Source: Mollicutes bacterium
Lineage (GTDB): Bacteria > Bacillota_I > Bacilli_A > Izemoplasmatales > Izemoplasmataceae
NCBI GenBank assembly: GCA_003554025.1
Contig: PWFC01000063.1
Coordinates: 1-48,371, forward strand
Reading direction: 5' to 3'
DNA: 48,371 bases
Position 1 is the first letter of the stretch. Each line of letters begins with the position of its first letter. Of the stretch, positions 15,119-24,124 are shown in pieces. Position numbers and translations under genes: made by a program. The notes below the pieces were generated by a model. That model saw only the letters and a list, made by a program, of their open reading frames with translations. It was not told where the DNA came from and searched no databases.

Positions 15119-15427
15119 ATGGCCGTTCAATACGCCGACAGCACAAATATTGACGAAAAAGTGAAAGAAGGTTTGGTTTTGCTGGACTTCTACGCCGACT
15201 GGTGCGGACCCTGCAAAATGATCGGACCTGTTTTGGAACAAGTGGCCGATGAAAACGACGATATCAACGTGGTAAAAGTCAACGTCGATGAAAACATTTC
15301 GCTTGCACAGCAATACGGTGTGCAAGGCATTCCCTCGCTCTTTGTTTTAAAAGACGGCGAGGTCGTTTCCCAAAAAGCCGGCTTCATGCCCAAAGACGCA
15401 TTGGTCGAATGGGTTAAAAGCGTTTAG
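15119..15427 (+). CDS. trxA: Thioredoxin
   Basis: This is a complete 102-residue thioredoxin with the active site DWCGPCKM (residues 21-28), the cis-Pro segment GVQGIPSLFVLKDGE and the final helix. It reduces protein disulphides in the cytoplasm. AAAGGAGG sits just upstream of the ATG. It follows mutS2 as it does in many Bacillota but has its own promoter and tandem terminators. Confidence 0.97.
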   Translation: MAVQYADSTNIDEKVKEGLVLLDFYADWCGPCKMIGPVLEQVADENDDINVVKVNVDENISLAQQYGVQGIPSLFVLKDGEVVSQKAGFMPKDALVEWVKSV

Positions 15428-15429
15428 AG

Positions 15430-15488
15430 AAAAGCCTCTTCGAGGCTTTTTTCATGAGGAATCGGGGCATCCCCCTCGATTCCTTTTT
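15430..15488 (+). terminator. Tandem terminators after trxA
   Basis: The first hairpin is AAGCCTC/GAGGCTT with a T-run (to 15452). A second, AGGAATCG (15457-15464) with CGATTCCT (15477-15484), is followed by TTTT. Two strong hairpins in 60 bp isolate trxA from the truB operon. Confidence 0.85.
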
Positions 15489-15507
15489 CTTTTGGGCGCT
15501 TTTGGTG

Positions 15508-15513
15508 TATAAT
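15508..15513 (+). promoter_or_regulatory. -10 box of the truB-ribF operon
   Basis: TATAAT at 15508-15513 lies 18 bp before the truB ATG. The -35 position (15485-15490) is only T-rich. The leader would be about 10 nt with no clear ribosome binding site. Confidence 0.5.
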
Positions 15514-15530
15514 ATAGCCGGTGATTTCTT

Positions 15531-16388
15531 ATGGACGGAATTTTGGTGCTTCAAAAACCCAAAGGCATGACGTCGCACGACTGCGTCGATGCGTGCCGTA
15601 AAATCTTCAAAACCCGCAAAGTCGGCCACGCCGGTACGCTTGACCCCGAAGCGGAAGGCGTTTTGGTCTTAGGCATAAACAAAGGCACGAAAATCATGCA
15701 GTATTTGAACCAGGACAAGAAAGCCTACCGTTTCGGCGTGGTCTTTAACGAAGAAACCGATACGCTTGATCATACCGGAAGGGTAGTCGATAAGAGAGAG
15801 CAAACCGATTTTTCTAGGCTTGATGACGTGTTGCGAAGCATGCTTGGCGAATACCATCAGGTTCCTCCGGCGTATTCGGCCGTCAAAGTGAACGGCAAAA
15901 AGCTCTACGAATACGCCCGCAAAGGAGAAGCCATTCCCGAAGTTCCGCCCCGTAAGCTTACCGTCTTTAAACTAAGGCGGACAAGCGATTTGAAACAAAC
16001 AAACGGACTTTACGAAACGGAACTTTTTGTCAAAGGAAGCAAAGGCCTTTTTGTGCGCCAACTCGCCAAAGACATTGCCGAAAAGCTTGGCACGACCGCG
16101 CGGACATCGTATATTGTCCGCGTAGAATCGGGGCTTTTCACTTTGGAAGAAGCGCACACCCTTTCTGAAGTGAAAACCGGGCGTTGTCGGCTTTTAAGCT
16201 TCAATGAAGCGCTCAAAAACATTCCCGCCCATACGCACGAAACCGACCCCGCGCCGATCAAGAACGGCCGGCCGTTGTCGATCGAACACGATGCGAAGCT
16301 GTTGCGCATCGTCGATGCGCAAAACAATCTGCTTGCCCTTTATCGGCGCGAAAACAATGAGTATCGCGCCGAAAGAGTTTTCTTGTGA
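15531..16388 (+). CDS. truB: tRNA pseudouridine-55 synthase
   Basis: This 285-residue enzyme makes pseudouridine 55 in the T loop of tRNAs. GILVLQKPKGMTSHDCV and KVGHAGTLDPEAEGVLVLG contain the family motifs; the Asp of TLDP is the catalytic nucleophile. KKAYRFGVVFNEETDTLDHTG and VPPAYSAVKVNGKKLYEYAR follow in the usual order, with a PUA-like C-terminus. ribF begins 10 bp after its stop, matching the truB-ribF order of Bacillota. Confidence 0.97.
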   Translation: MDGILVLQKPKGMTSHDCVDACRKIFKTRKVGHAGTLDPEAEGVLVLGINKGTKIMQYLNQDKKAYRFGVVFNEETDTLDHTGRVVDKREQTDFSRLDDVLRSMLGEYHQVPPAYSAVKVNGKKLYEYARKGEAIPEVPPRKLTVFKLRRTSDLKQTNGLYETELFVKGSKGLFVRQLAKDIAEKLGTTARTSYIVRVESGLFTLEEAHTLSEVKTGRCRLLSFNEALKNIPAHTHETDPAPIKNGRPLSIEHDAKLLRIVDAQNNLLALYRRENNEYRAERVFL

Positions 16389-16398
16389 GGTGTCACTT

Positions 16399-17304
16399 AT
16401 GAACGTTACCGAACTCAACGGCGTCAAAATCCCCCGCAAAACCGCAGCCGCAATCGGTTTTTTCGACGGCGTGCACGAAGGGCACCGCGCGTTGCTGGAA
16501 AAAACCATGGAACTGGCTGAGCAACGAAATCTTGAAAAGGCGGTCATCACGTTTGACAAACACCCCAAAGCGGTGCTTATGGATATGGACTACCGTTATA
16601 TCACGCCGCTTTCAAAGAAGTTGGAGATTTTTGAGGACTACGGCGTCGACACTGTGTATTTGATTCGCTTCAACAAAGATAAGGCTTCGCTCTCCCCAAA
16701 AACGTTCATCGATCATTACCTTTCAGACATCGACACGCTGGTTTGCGGTTTTGATTTCGCTTTCGGCGCAAAGGCCGCCGGCACCGCGCAAACCTTGATG
16801 GACCATGGAGATTTTGAGACGGTTGTCGTCTCCGAACAAAAACGTTCCGGGGACAAAATCGGCAGCACCTTTATCCGTGAAGCGATCGAGGCGGGGAATG
16901 TGGCCGTCGTAAAACCGTATCTCGGAAGATATTATTCGGTTGAAGGAAAAGTGGTCAAGGGCTCGCAAAAAGGTCGCACCATCCGGTATCCGACCGCCAA
17001 CATCGACACGGGCGAATACCTCGTGCCCGCCCGCGGCGTCTACGCAACCCGTACGAAAGTGCGCGGAACGTGGCACGATTCGATCAGCAGCGTCGGCCAC
17101 AACCCAACGCTCAACCCAAGCGGCGTCTTAAGCGTTGAAACCCACCTTTTCGATTTCGACGACGACATCTACGGAGAAACCATCGAAACAAGCTTTATCG
17201 AGCGGATTCGCGACGAACTCCATTTTCCGACGGCCGAAAGGCTAGTCGAACGCATCGAAAAGGATGTCGAAGAAGCGAAAAGCGTGTTGAAACACAAACG
17301 ATAG
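16399..17304 (+). CDS. ribF: Bifunctional riboflavin kinase/FMN adenylyltransferase
   Basis: This 301-residue protein makes FMN and then FAD from riboflavin. The N-terminal nucleotidyltransferase half has AAIGFFDGVHEGHRALLE and VCGFDFAFGAKAAG; the C-terminal flavokinase half has GRTIRYPTANIDTGEYLVPA and RGVYA. Length is typical. The ATG at 16399 has GAGGTG about 9 nt upstream, starting at the truB stop; a frame extending back to 16204 lies inside truB and is not used. Confidence 0.95.
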   Translation: MNVTELNGVKIPRKTAAAIGFFDGVHEGHRALLEKTMELAEQRNLEKAVITFDKHPKAVLMDMDYRYITPLSKKLEIFEDYGVDTVYLIRFNKDKASLSPKTFIDHYLSDIDTLVCGFDFAFGAKAAGTAQTLMDHGDFETVVVSEQKRSGDKIGSTFIREAIEAGNVAVVKPYLGRYYSVEGKVVKGSQKGRTIRYPTANIDTGEYLVPARGVYATRTKVRGTWHDSISSVGHNPTLNPSGVLSVETHLFDFDDDIYGETIETSFIERIRDELHFPTAERLVERIEKDVEEAKSVLKHKR

Positions 17305-17331
17305 GATTTTTCTAGAAATGCGCGTTGGCTG

Positions 17332-17359
17332 TTGCAATACGTAAAAAATATGCTATAAT
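17332..17359 (+). promoter_or_regulatory. rpsO promoter
   Basis: TTGCAA (17332-17337), 16 bp, then TATAAT (17354-17359) with TGC immediately before it, giving an extended -10. This is a strong-looking promoter, as expected for a ribosomal protein gene. Confidence 0.75.
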
Positions 17360-17369
17360 ACTTTTTGCG

Positions 17370-17417
17370 CCCGTTACTTGGTCCGTCGATTCCTCGACGC
17401 GGCACTAGGTTTTGGGT
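17370..17417 (+). promoter_or_regulatory. Structured rpsO leader, candidate S15 autoregulatory RNA
   Basis: The leader between promoter and rpsO can fold into nested helices: CGTCGA/TCGACG (17384-17389 with 17394-17399, loop TTCC), CTTGG (17377-17381) with CTAGG (17405-17409), and CCC (17370-17372) with GGG (17414-17416). In the middle helix a G-U pair lies next to a G-C pair, the element S15 recognises in 16S rRNA and in several rpsO leaders. Folding was done by eye. Confidence 0.5.
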
Positions 17418-17444
17418 AAGATTTTACACAAAGGAGGATGCATC

Positions 17445-17714
17445 ATGGCTTTGACCAAAGAAGAAAAGCAGAAAATCGTTGAAGAGTTCCGCACGAAAGA
17501 AGGAGACACCGGTTCTCCCGAAGTGCAAATCGCCGTGCTTACGCGTGAAATCAAACTCTTGAACGAACATCTCAAGACCCACAAGCAAGACCACACTTCG
17601 CGCCGCGGCCTATTGCAGAAAGTCGGCCGCCGTCGTCATCTGCTTCGTTATCTTGCCAACAAAGATGTTGAGCGCTACCGTGAACTGATTAAAAAGCTCG
17701 GTCTGCGCCGCTAG
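17445..17714 (+). CDS. rpsO: Ribosomal protein S15
   Basis: This is a complete 89-residue S15. [20 protein letters not shown] and [20 protein letters not shown] are the family's rRNA-binding segments. It binds 16S rRNA in the central domain early in 30S assembly. AAGGAGG is 7 nt before the ATG. The structured leader upstream suggests feedback control by S15 itself. Confidence 0.98.
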   Translation: MALTKEEKQKIVEEFRTKEGDTGSPEVQIAVLTREIKLLNEHLKTHKQDHTSRRGLLQKVGRRRHLLRYLANKDVERYRELIKKLGLRR

Positions 17715-17725
17715 ATTGCCAAACG

Positions 17726-17771
17726 AACCGCACCCTAAAGACGGTCTCCGTCATAAGGGTGCGGTTTTTAT
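17726..17771 (+). terminator. rpsO terminator
   Basis: AACCGCACCCT pairs with AGGGTGCGGTT, followed by five T. The loop of about 19 nt contains a small GACGG/CCGTC stem. Confidence 0.85.
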
Positions 17772-17790
17772 GGGAATATCTTCGCTTTCT

Positions 17791-17820
17791 TTGGTTGAAA
17801 GCGTGAAAATTTGTTATAAT
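17791..17820 (+). promoter_or_regulatory. Promoter of the transporter-amidohydrolase-UPF0316 operon
   Basis: TTGGTT (17791-17796), 18 bp, TATAAT (17815-17820) with TG one base before it (extended -10). Confidence 0.65.
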
Positions 17821-17854
17821 AACGTTGAATGCAGAACGTTTGAGGAGGCCTGCT

Positions 17855-18979
17855 ATGGCGGATATGGAAAGACGCAAAAAATGGCTGATCAATTTGGGGG
17901 TTGTCGCCCTTTCGCTTGTGATTTTGTTTTTGTTTCGCATGATATTTGAAGCGTTTGTGGAACGTTTCATCAAGGCCTTTGTCGCCATCGTGCTTCCTTT
18001 TTCCATTGCGCTCTTTTTAAGCTATCTTTTGGCGCCCCTTTTCCGTTTGCTTGAACGAAGGCTGAAGCTTAAGAACCGGTTGCTCAACACAGCCATCGTA
18101 TTCTCGATTGTGGGCGTTGTGCTGTTCTTCTTTGGCCGATTTGCCGGTACGCTTATCTATACGCAGGCGGTGTCGTTTATCGAAAACGACTGGCCTAGGG
18201 TGTTGAGCGCCATCACCGATTTTGTCTCCCGCCATGAATTTCTCGACGAAATTTTCAAGCGGCTGCAAGAGATTTTGACAGTTGAAAACATCATTGCCCG
18301 GGATTTTGATCTCTTTTCGGTGTTTGAAAGCGCGACAACGGTCGTCATCACCATTGTTTTGGTGCCCGTTTTCTTGTTTTTCATCTTGAACGACCGTCAC
18401 CGTATATACGAAGGCATTGTGATTGTTTTCCCCAAAAAGGTTCGACACCATGTGATTGAGCTGACCAAGCGCGCAAACCGTGTCATTGAAGAATACTTCA
18501 ACGGACGCTTCTTGACAATGTTCGTGATGGCGATTGTGTTCACCATCGTCTTTTTCATTCTCGGTTTCCGTGAGCGTAGTCCGCTTTTTGGGTTCATGCT
18601 TGGCTTTTTTGACATCGTTCCTTATGTCGGGCCTTTTATTGCCATGGTTTTGCCGGTGCTTTATTCGCTCACCGACGACACACTCCTTTTCGGCGAATAC
18701 GCGCCCATCGCCATTATGATCACCGTCGTTGTGGGGCAGATGATTCAAAACAACGTCGCTCAACCTCTCATCATGGGCAAGGAAACCAAGCTTCATCCGT
18801 TGCTCGTGCTTAGCGCCTTTGTCTTTTTCGGTTATCTCTTCGGAGTGGTCGGCATCATCCTCGCCATCCCTATCACCGGTATGATTCGCACCACGTCAAG
18901 ATACATCAAAGAATTGCACGAAGAAAAGCTTCAATTGAACGAAGAGGAACAAAAAAGGCTCCGGGAGGATATAAAATGA
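17855..18979 (+). CDS. AI-2E/PerM family membrane transporter (UPF0118)
   Basis: This 374-residue protein has two N-terminal helices, a pair of central helices after a soluble loop of about 90 residues, and three to four C-terminal helices, the standard UPF0118 plan. The signature region GFFDIVPYVGPFIAMVLPVL and VVGQMIQNNVAQPLIMGKET are typical. Members include AI-2 exporters and Na+/H+ antiporters, so the substrate cannot be assigned. GAGGAGG precedes the ATG. The next gene starts within the stop codon (ATGA). Confidence 0.87.
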   Translation: MADMERRKKWLINLGVVALSLVILFLFRMIFEAFVERFIKAFVAIVLPFSIALFLSYLLAPLFRLLERRLKLKNRLLNTAIVFSIVGVVLFFFGRFAGTLIYTQAVSFIENDWPRVLSAITDFVSRHEFLDEIFKRLQEILTVENIIARDFDLFSVFESATTVVITIVLVPVFLFFILNDRHRIYEGIVIVFPKKVRHHVIELTKRANRVIEEYFNGRFLTMFVMAIVFTIVFFILGFRERSPLFGFMLGFFDIVPYVGPFIAMVLPVLYSLTDDTLLFGEYAPIAIMITVVVGQMIQNNVAQPLIMGKETKLHPLLVLSAFVFFGYLFGVVGIILAIPITGMIRTTSRYIKELHEEKLQLNEEEQKRLREDIK

Positions 18980-20154
18980 TCGTCATCAAAAACGCAACGT
19001 TGTTCACCATGGAATCGATCAATGGCGAAAACGGATACGTCGCCTTTAAAAACGGGAAAATTGAGAAAACGGGCCGGACGTTTTCCAGCGACCGTTTTAA
19101 AGAATACACCGTCATCGACGCAAAAGGCGCCGCCTTGACGCCCGGACTTGTCGAAGCGCATTGCCATGTGGGCATCGCCGAAGAAGGCATCATGTTCGAA
19201 GGCAACGATTTAAACGAAACGACCGACCCCGTGTATCCGGAATTAAGAGGGCTTGACAGCGTCAATCCCCGCGACAAGGCTTTTGAAACCACCGCCGCAA
19301 GCGGCGTCACGACCGTTGTGAGCGGGCCGGGCAGCGCAAACATCATCGGCGGCACGTTCGCCGCGATGAAAACTATCGGCGACACCGCCGAACAAATGGT
19401 TTTCGTCGAAGAGACCGCTATGAAAATGGCGCTCGGCGAAAACCCGAAACGCGTGTACTCGGGCCAAAAAAGAAGCCCCTCTACGCGCATGGCCAATGCG
19501 GCCATTTTGCGCGAATGGCTCCACAAAGCGAAAGAATACCATGAAGAATGGCGGGCTTTTGACGCCGGAAAAGCCGACAAGCCTGCTTTCAACATGAAGC
19601 TTCACAGCTTGAAACGCGTGTTTGAGGGCATGCCGGTCAAAATCCATGCGCACCGCAGCGACGACATCATGACCGCCATCCGCATCGTCAAAGAATTCGA
19701 CCTCGACGCCACCATCGAACACGCAACCGAAGCCCACCTGATTCCAAAATCCGTCAAGGAAAGCGGGATTCCCGTTATTTTGGGCCCTACACTTGGCGCG
19801 AGAGGCAAATACGAAACCTCGCAAAGGACCTTTCAAAGCGCCGCCATTTTGGACAAACACGAGGTGCCCTTTTCCATCATGACCGACCATCCCGTGGTGA
19901 CGACCGACAACATCTTGGTGCAAGCCGCGCTGTTTGTCAAATCCGGTCTGTCCCGGCAAAAGGCCCTTGAAGCGATCACCATAAACGCCGCCCGTTTGAG
20001 CGGAATCGACGACCGCGTTGGTTCCATCGCTCCCGGCAAGGACGCCGATCTTGTTTTGTGGGACGGCGACCCTTTCGACATCATGACTCGTCCGAAAACC
20101 GTCTACATCGAAGGCAAAGCGCTCGCGCGCTTTGAAGGAGGAAAGCATGTCTGA
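18976..20154 (+). CDS. Amidohydrolase-superfamily enzyme (imidazolonepropionase-like)
   Basis: This 392-residue metal-dependent hydrolase has the superfamily's metal ligands in order: VEAHCHVG (HxH), IHAHRSDD, IEHATEAH and the late Asp of TDHPVV. GSIAPGKDADLVLWDGDPFD is the usual C-terminal sandwich-domain signature. The substrate is probably a cyclic amide or related compound, but no pathway partner is adjacent, so the natural reaction is unknown. It is coupled to both neighbours by overlaps of 4 and 8 bp. Confidence 0.85.
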   Translation: MIVIKNATLFTMESINGENGYVAFKNGKIEKTGRTFSSDRFKEYTVIDAKGAALTPGLVEAHCHVGIAEEGIMFEGNDLNETTDPVYPELRGLDSVNPRDKAFETTAASGVTTVVSGPGSANIIGGTFAAMKTIGDTAEQMVFVEETAMKMALGENPKRVYSGQKRSPSTRMANAAILREWLHKAKEYHEEWRAFDAGKADKPAFNMKLHSLKRVFEGMPVKIHAHRSDDIMTAIRIVKEFDLDATIEHATEAHLIPKSVKESGIPVILGPTLGARGKYETSQRTFQSAAILDKHEVPFSIMTDHPVVTTDNILVQAALFVKSGLSRQKALEAITINAARLSGIDDRVGSIAPGKDADLVLWDGDPFDIMTRPKTVYIEGKALARFEGGKHV

Positions 20155-20689
20155 AATTCTTGAGAACATCCATCCTATTTGGCTATACAGCTTCATATTC
20201 TTCGGAAAGATTATCGAAGTCGCCATGGCGACCGTGCGGATTGTACTGATTACGAAAGGCGAAAAGATTTTGGGGGCCACCATTGGCTTTTTCGAAGTCG
20301 TCCTTTGGGTGATTTTGGCCGTCACCATCTTAACCGACATCACTTCAGACCCCATGAAAGTTGTCGTCTACGCCCTGGCTTTTTCGCTCGGCAATTATTA
20401 CGGCACCATCATTGAAGATAAGTTGGCCCTTGGTTCGGTCCGCGTCGAAGCCATCGTGAAAAAGACGCTAGGCAAACGCATGTCGATCGACCTCCGCGCC
20501 AAAGGCTACGGCGTGACCGCCGTCGACGCTTACGGCAAGGACGACCGAAAAGAAATGCTCATCATGCACATCTCCCGCAAAAACACCAAGAAAGTCATCA
20601 ATTTTTTGAAATCCTACGACGAACAAATGATGATTACAGCAACGGAGACACGACCGCTTTACGGCGGGTACGGCATGCTTCGAAAATGA
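20147..20689 (+). CDS. UPF0316 family membrane protein (DUF5698/DUF2179)
   Basis: This 180-residue protein has three N-terminal hydrophobic helices (IEVAMATVRIVLITKGEK is the family's early signature) and a cytosolic DUF2179 domain (about 110-170, GYGVTAVDAYGKDDRKEMLI). The family's function is unknown; DUF2179 domains are suspected to bind small ligands. The ATG at 20147 follows AAGGAGG and lies within the end of the amidohydrolase gene. Confidence 0.85.
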   Translation: MSEILENIHPIWLYSFIFFGKIIEVAMATVRIVLITKGEKILGATIGFFEVVLWVILAVTILTDITSDPMKVVVYALAFSLGNYYGTIIEDKLALGSVRVEAIVKKTLGKRMSIDLRAKGYGVTAVDAYGKDDRKEMLIMHISRKNTKKVINFLKSYDEQMMITATETRPLYGGYGMLRK

Positions 20690-20702
20690 CTTGAAATCGA
20701 AT

Positions 20703-20727
20703 GCGCCGCAAAAGCGGCGCTTTTCAT
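20703..20727 (+). terminator. Terminator after the UPF0316 gene
   Basis: GCGCCGC (20703-20709), AAAA loop, GCGGCGC (20714-20720), then TTTT. Confidence 0.85.
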
Positions 20728-20783
20728 TGCAGACCGGCAAAAGGTAAAGAGATGCCAAAAGACTATACTTATTGACGGTTTTA

Positions 20784-20792
20784 TGGTATGAT
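20784..20792 (+). promoter_or_regulatory. Probable pnp promoter (extended -10)
   Basis: TGG-TATGAT is an extended -10 box about 40 bp before the pnp start. A TTGACG at 20772 is too close to be its -35; combined with GATAAA at 20794-20799 it would form an alternative promoter with a 16-bp spacer. Confidence 0.45.
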
Positions 20793-20831
20793 AGATAAAT
20801 GGAAAAATGATAATAAAGTGAGGAAAAAGAA

Positions 20832-23045
20832 ATGAAAAAAGCCAGAGTATTCGAGATGGACCTCGATGGGAGAACTCTGCGCGTGGAAATCGGTGGCGTC
20901 GCTAGACAAGCGACGGCCGCAGCACTCGTCCGGTACAACGATACGGGCGTTTTAAGCGTCATGCAGGCTTCAAAAGAACCGACAGACATGCCTTTCTTCC
21001 CATTGATGGTCAACTACACGGAAAAACTCTACGCCGCCGGTAAAATTCCCGGTGGATTCTTCAAACGCGAAGGCAAGCCTTCCGAACTAGAAACACTGAT
21101 TTCAAGACTCATCGACCGTCCCCTGCGCCCCTTGTTTCCGGACGGTTTTCGCCACGAAGTCCAAATCATCAACACCGTAATGAGCGGCAACCCGGACTAT
21201 TCACCGCCGATGGCGGCGATGTTTGGCAGCTCGCTCACACTCGCCCTAAGCGACCTTCCCTTTGACGGCCCGATCGCCGGCGTCGTCGTCGGCCGCGTCG
21301 ATGGCGAGTTCGTGTTGAACCCGACCGAAGAAGACCTTGAGCATTCCGACATTGACTTGACGGTTGCCGGAACGAAAGACGCTATCAACATGGTCGAGGC
21401 CGGCGCTAAGCAGGTCAGCGAAGACGTGATGCTCGATGCGATGATGTTCGCGCACGAGTGGATCAAGAAAATCGTCGCGTTCCAAGAGGAAATCGTCGAA
21501 GAACTCGGCGAAGAGAAGTTCAGCTTTGAAAAAGAGCCTTTCGACACCGACGCGGTCACTTTGATTGACGATTCGTTCAAAGAAAAAATCCACCAGGCCG
21601 TGCACACTTTCGACCGTGAATTGCGCGGCGAGATCATCTCGGGCGTCAAAGACAAAGTCGAAGAAACGCTTGAGACCGCTTTCGCATCGCTTGACGAAGA
21701 AGAATTGCAAAAGAAAATCGACGACGCGAAGACCTACGTCGACGAAGTGGTCAAGGAAGAAGTCCGCCGCTTAATCGTCGAAGAAAGCAAGCGTCCCGAC
21801 GGACGCGAGCTTGAGGAAATCCGCGAACTCGATTCGCAAATCGACGTGTTTGAGCGCACCCACGGCAGCGCGATGTTCACCCGCGGCCAGACCCAGGCGG
21901 TCAGCGTGACCACATTAGGCGCACTCGGGGAACATCAAATCATCGACGGCCTCTCCGACACCGACAACAAGCGCTTCATGCTCCATTACAACTTTCCGCC
22001 TTATAGCGTCGGCGAAACCGGCCGTTATGGACCGCCAAAACGCCGGGAAATCGGCCACGGCGCGCTCGGCGAACGAGCCCTTTACCAAGTGATGCCCGAC
22101 GAAGAGGACTTCCCTTATACCGTCCGCATCGTTTCGGAAATTCTTGAAAGCAACGGCTCGACTTCGCAAGCGAGCATTTGCGCGGGCTGTTTAAGCTTGA
22201 TGGCCGCCGGTGTCCCGATTGAGGCGCCCGTAGCCGGCATTGCGATGGGCCTAGTCAAAGAAGGCGACACCTACCGCATCCTAAGCGACATTCAAGGGCT
22301 TGAGGACCACCTTGGCGATATGGACTTCAAAGTCGCCGGGACGAAAGACGGCATCACCGCTTTGCAGATGGACATCAAGATCGCCGGGCTTTCAAAGGAT
22401 ATCCTCAAAGAAGCGCTCGAACAAGGCAGAAAAGCCCGTTTAGAAGTTCTTGAGAACATGACTTCGGTCATCGCCGAACCCCGCAAAGAGGTTTCCAAAT
22501 ACGCACCGAAAGTCAAAATCATGGTCATCGACCCCGACAAAATCCGCGACGTCATCGGTCCGGGCGGAAAAATCATCTCCGACATCATCGACCGCAACGA
22601 CGACGTCAAAATCGACATCGAACAAGACGGCAAAATCACCATCATGCACACGGAAATGGAACCCATCAACAACGCGCTCAAAGAAATTGAAGACCTTGTC
22701 CGTGTCGCAAAAGTCGGCGAAGTCTACAACGGAAAAGTCGTCCGCATCGAAAAATACGGCTGCTTTGTCGAACTATGGCCCGGAACCGACGGTCTATGCC
22801 ACATCTCCAAACTCGCGCACGAACGCGTCCGTTCGGTAGAAGACGTCGTCAAGCTTGGCGACCGCATCGATGTGAAAGTCATCGGCATCGACGAACGCGG
22901 CCGCATCGACCTCTCCCGCAAGGCCACCCTGCCAAAGCCCAAGGGAGACGGGCCGAAAAAGGACGACAAGAAATCAAGCAAAGATAAAAAACCCAACCAG
23001 GACCAAAAACCCCGCCACAAGCGGGAGTCCAACAAAAACAAATAG
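20832..23045 (+). CDS. pnp: Polyribonucleotide nucleotidyltransferase (PNPase)
   Basis: This 737-residue phosphorolytic 3'-5' exoribonuclease has two RNase PH domains flanking a helical domain, then KH and S1 domains. The RNase PH signatures include [25 protein letters not shown] and [17 protein letters not shown] (catalytic Asp residues). KH is [15 protein letters not shown] (about 570-585), and S1 is [18 protein letters not shown] (about 630-650). It ends in a lysine-rich tail. GAGGA precedes the ATG. The order rpsO...pnp is that of Bacillus, with three genes inserted. rnpB begins 12 bp after the stop codon. Confidence 0.98.
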   Translation: MKKARVFEMDLDGRTLRVEIGGVARQATAAALVRYNDTGVLSVMQASKEPTDMPFFPLMVNYTEKLYAAGKIPGGFFKREGKPSELETLISRLIDRPLRPLFPDGFRHEVQIINTVMSGNPDYSPPMAAMFGSSLTLALSDLPFDGPIAGVVVGRVDGEFVLNPTEEDLEHSDIDLTVAGTKDAINMVEAGAKQVSEDVMLDAMMFAHEWIKKIVAFQEEIVEELGEEKFSFEKEPFDTDAVTLIDDSFKEKIHQAVHTFDRELRGEIISGVKDKVEETLETAFASLDEEELQKKIDDAKTYVDEVVKEEVRRLIVEESKRPDGRELEEIRELDSQIDVFERTHGSAMFTRGQTQAVSVTTLGALGEHQIIDGLSDTDNKRFMLHYNFPPYSVGETGRYGPPKRREIGHGALGERALYQVMPDEEDFPYTVRIVSEILESNGSTSQASICAGCLSLMAAGVPIEAPVAGIAMGLVKEGDTYRILSDIQGLEDHLGDMDFKVAGTKDGITALQMDIKIAGLSKDILKEALEQGRKARLEVLENMTSVIAEPRKEVSKYAPKVKIMVIDPDKIRDVIGPGGKIISDIIDRNDDVKIDIEQDGKITIMHTEMEPINNALKEIEDLVRVAKVGEVYNGKVVRIEKYGCFVELWPGTDGLCHISKLAHERVRSVEDVVKLGDRIDVKVIGIDERGRIDLSRKATLPKPKGDGPKKDDKKSSKDKKPNQDQKPRHKRESNKNK

Positions 23046-23057
23046 AATGAATTTTTG

Positions 23058-23410
23058 AATCATTGCGCGCCGGGCAACCGAACGTTCGCCAAACGTTAGG
23101 AAAGTCCATGCTGGCACAGGCTGAGACGCCTGTAGTGTTCGCGATAGCGGAAACCATAACGCTATGCATCTTCGGATGACGGCTGGGACCCCGCCCTTTT
23201 CGGGCGGCAGTACCTTTAAAAGTGCCACAGAGACGAGCCCGGATGGAAACGTCCGGGGTGGAACGGGTAAACCCCGCGAGCCAGAAACCCAAATTTTGGT
23301 AGGGGCGCTCTTCAACGGAAATTTGAACCGAAGAAGAGGCGTGCTACGCACGCAGATAAATGGTTGCCGCCCACCGGGTACAGAACATGGCTTATAGGCG
23401 CGCAATGATT
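23058..23410 (+). ncRNA. rnpB: RNase P RNA, type B
   Basis: The 353-nt RNA is delimited by a 14-bp P1 helix, AATCATTGCGCGCC at 23058-23071 with its exact complement at 23397-23410. Conserved elements include GGAAAGTCCATGCTGGCACAG, AAGTGCCACAGAGACGA, GGTAAACCCCGCGAGC, AGAAACCCAAATTTTGGTAG and CAGAACATGGCTTATAG near the 3' end (each quoted in part). The P10.1/P5.1-type layout matches the Bacillus type B RNA, not the type A of most bacteria. It processes tRNA 5' ends. No separate strong promoter is visible between pnp and the RNA. Confidence 0.95.
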
Positions 23411-23443
23411 AAAAGACGCCGTTTCGTCGGCGTCTTTTTTTTG
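23411..23443 (+). terminator. rnpB terminator
   Basis: AAAAGACGCCG pairs with CGGCGTCTTTT, with a loop of about 5 nt and a run of eight T, immediately after the P1 helix. Confidence 0.9.
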
Positions 23444-23444
23444 T

Positions 23445-23472
23445 TTGGAAACGCCGGAAAATGTGATAAAAT
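23445..23472 (+). promoter_or_regulatory. Promoter of the GNAT gene
   Basis: TTGGAA (23445-23450), 16 bp, TAAAAT (23467-23472) with TG one base upstream (extended -10). Confidence 0.6.
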
Positions 23473-23503
23473 GACTACGACAACGCCCATCAAGGAGGAC
23501 GAC

Positions 23504-24070
23504 ATGCTCAAAGGAAGACAATGCCGCATAAGACCCGCAACCCCTGAAGATACCGACACGCTTGCAGATTGGTGGTCCGATGGCGCCGTGATGGAACACG
23601 CCGGTTTCCCGGATGGATTAACCGTCGACCGCCACAAGATGCGCACGGGCCTTCAAAGACAGGAAGAAGCGCCCGACGCCCCTTCAAGGCTATACATACT
23701 CGAGAATTCAAACAAAGAACCGATTGGCGAGATGAACCACGAAATCGACAAGGATGTCGCCGAAATCGGCATCAAGATATGCGAACCCGCCTCGCAAAAC
23801 AAAGGCATCGGCAAAGACGCGCTCAAAACCTTCATCGTGTATTTGTTTGATGAACGCGCAGTCGAAACAATCAAGCTCGACACAATGGTTGAAAACACAC
23901 GGGCGCAACGCGTGTACGAAGCCCTCGGTTTTGAAAAAACGCGCGTCAACAAGGATGTATGGACCGACCAAAAGGGGCGCAAGCGTACCAGCGTGGACTA
24001 CGAACTGACCAAAACAAAATACTTGCGCCACAAGGATTTTTACAAAAGCCAAGGGGACGCTTCAAGTTGA
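23504..24070 (+). CDS. GNAT-family N-acetyltransferase
   Basis: This 188-residue protein has the GNAT fold: CRIRPATPEDTDTLADWW at the start, IGEMNHEIDKDVAEIGIKI as the central strands, QNKGIGKDALKTFI as the acetyl-CoA loop (Q-x-x-G-I-G) and LDTMVENTRAQRVYEALGF at the end. It resembles the RimJ/RimL-like group. The substrate is unknown. AAGGAGG precedes ATG 23504; an in-frame ATG at 23471 lacks a ribosome binding site and lies on the -10 box. Confidence 0.85.
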   Translation: MLKGRQCRIRPATPEDTDTLADWWSDGAVMEHAGFPDGLTVDRHKMRTGLQRQEEAPDAPSRLYILENSNKEPIGEMNHEIDKDVAEIGIKICEPASQNKGIGKDALKTFIVYLFDERAVETIKLDTMVENTRAQRVYEALGFEKTRVNKDVWTDQKGRKRTSVDYELTKTKYLRHKDFYKSQGDASS

Positions 24071-24095
24071 AAATCGTCCCTTTTTGGTGTAAAAT
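24067..24095 (+). promoter_or_regulatory. lepA promoter
   Basis: TTGAAA (24067-24072), 17 bp, TAAAAT (24090-24095). It overlaps the stop codon of the preceding GNAT gene. Confidence 0.7.
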
Positions 24096-24124
24096 AGTGT
24101 GAGCGTCACGAAAGGAAGATAGCC

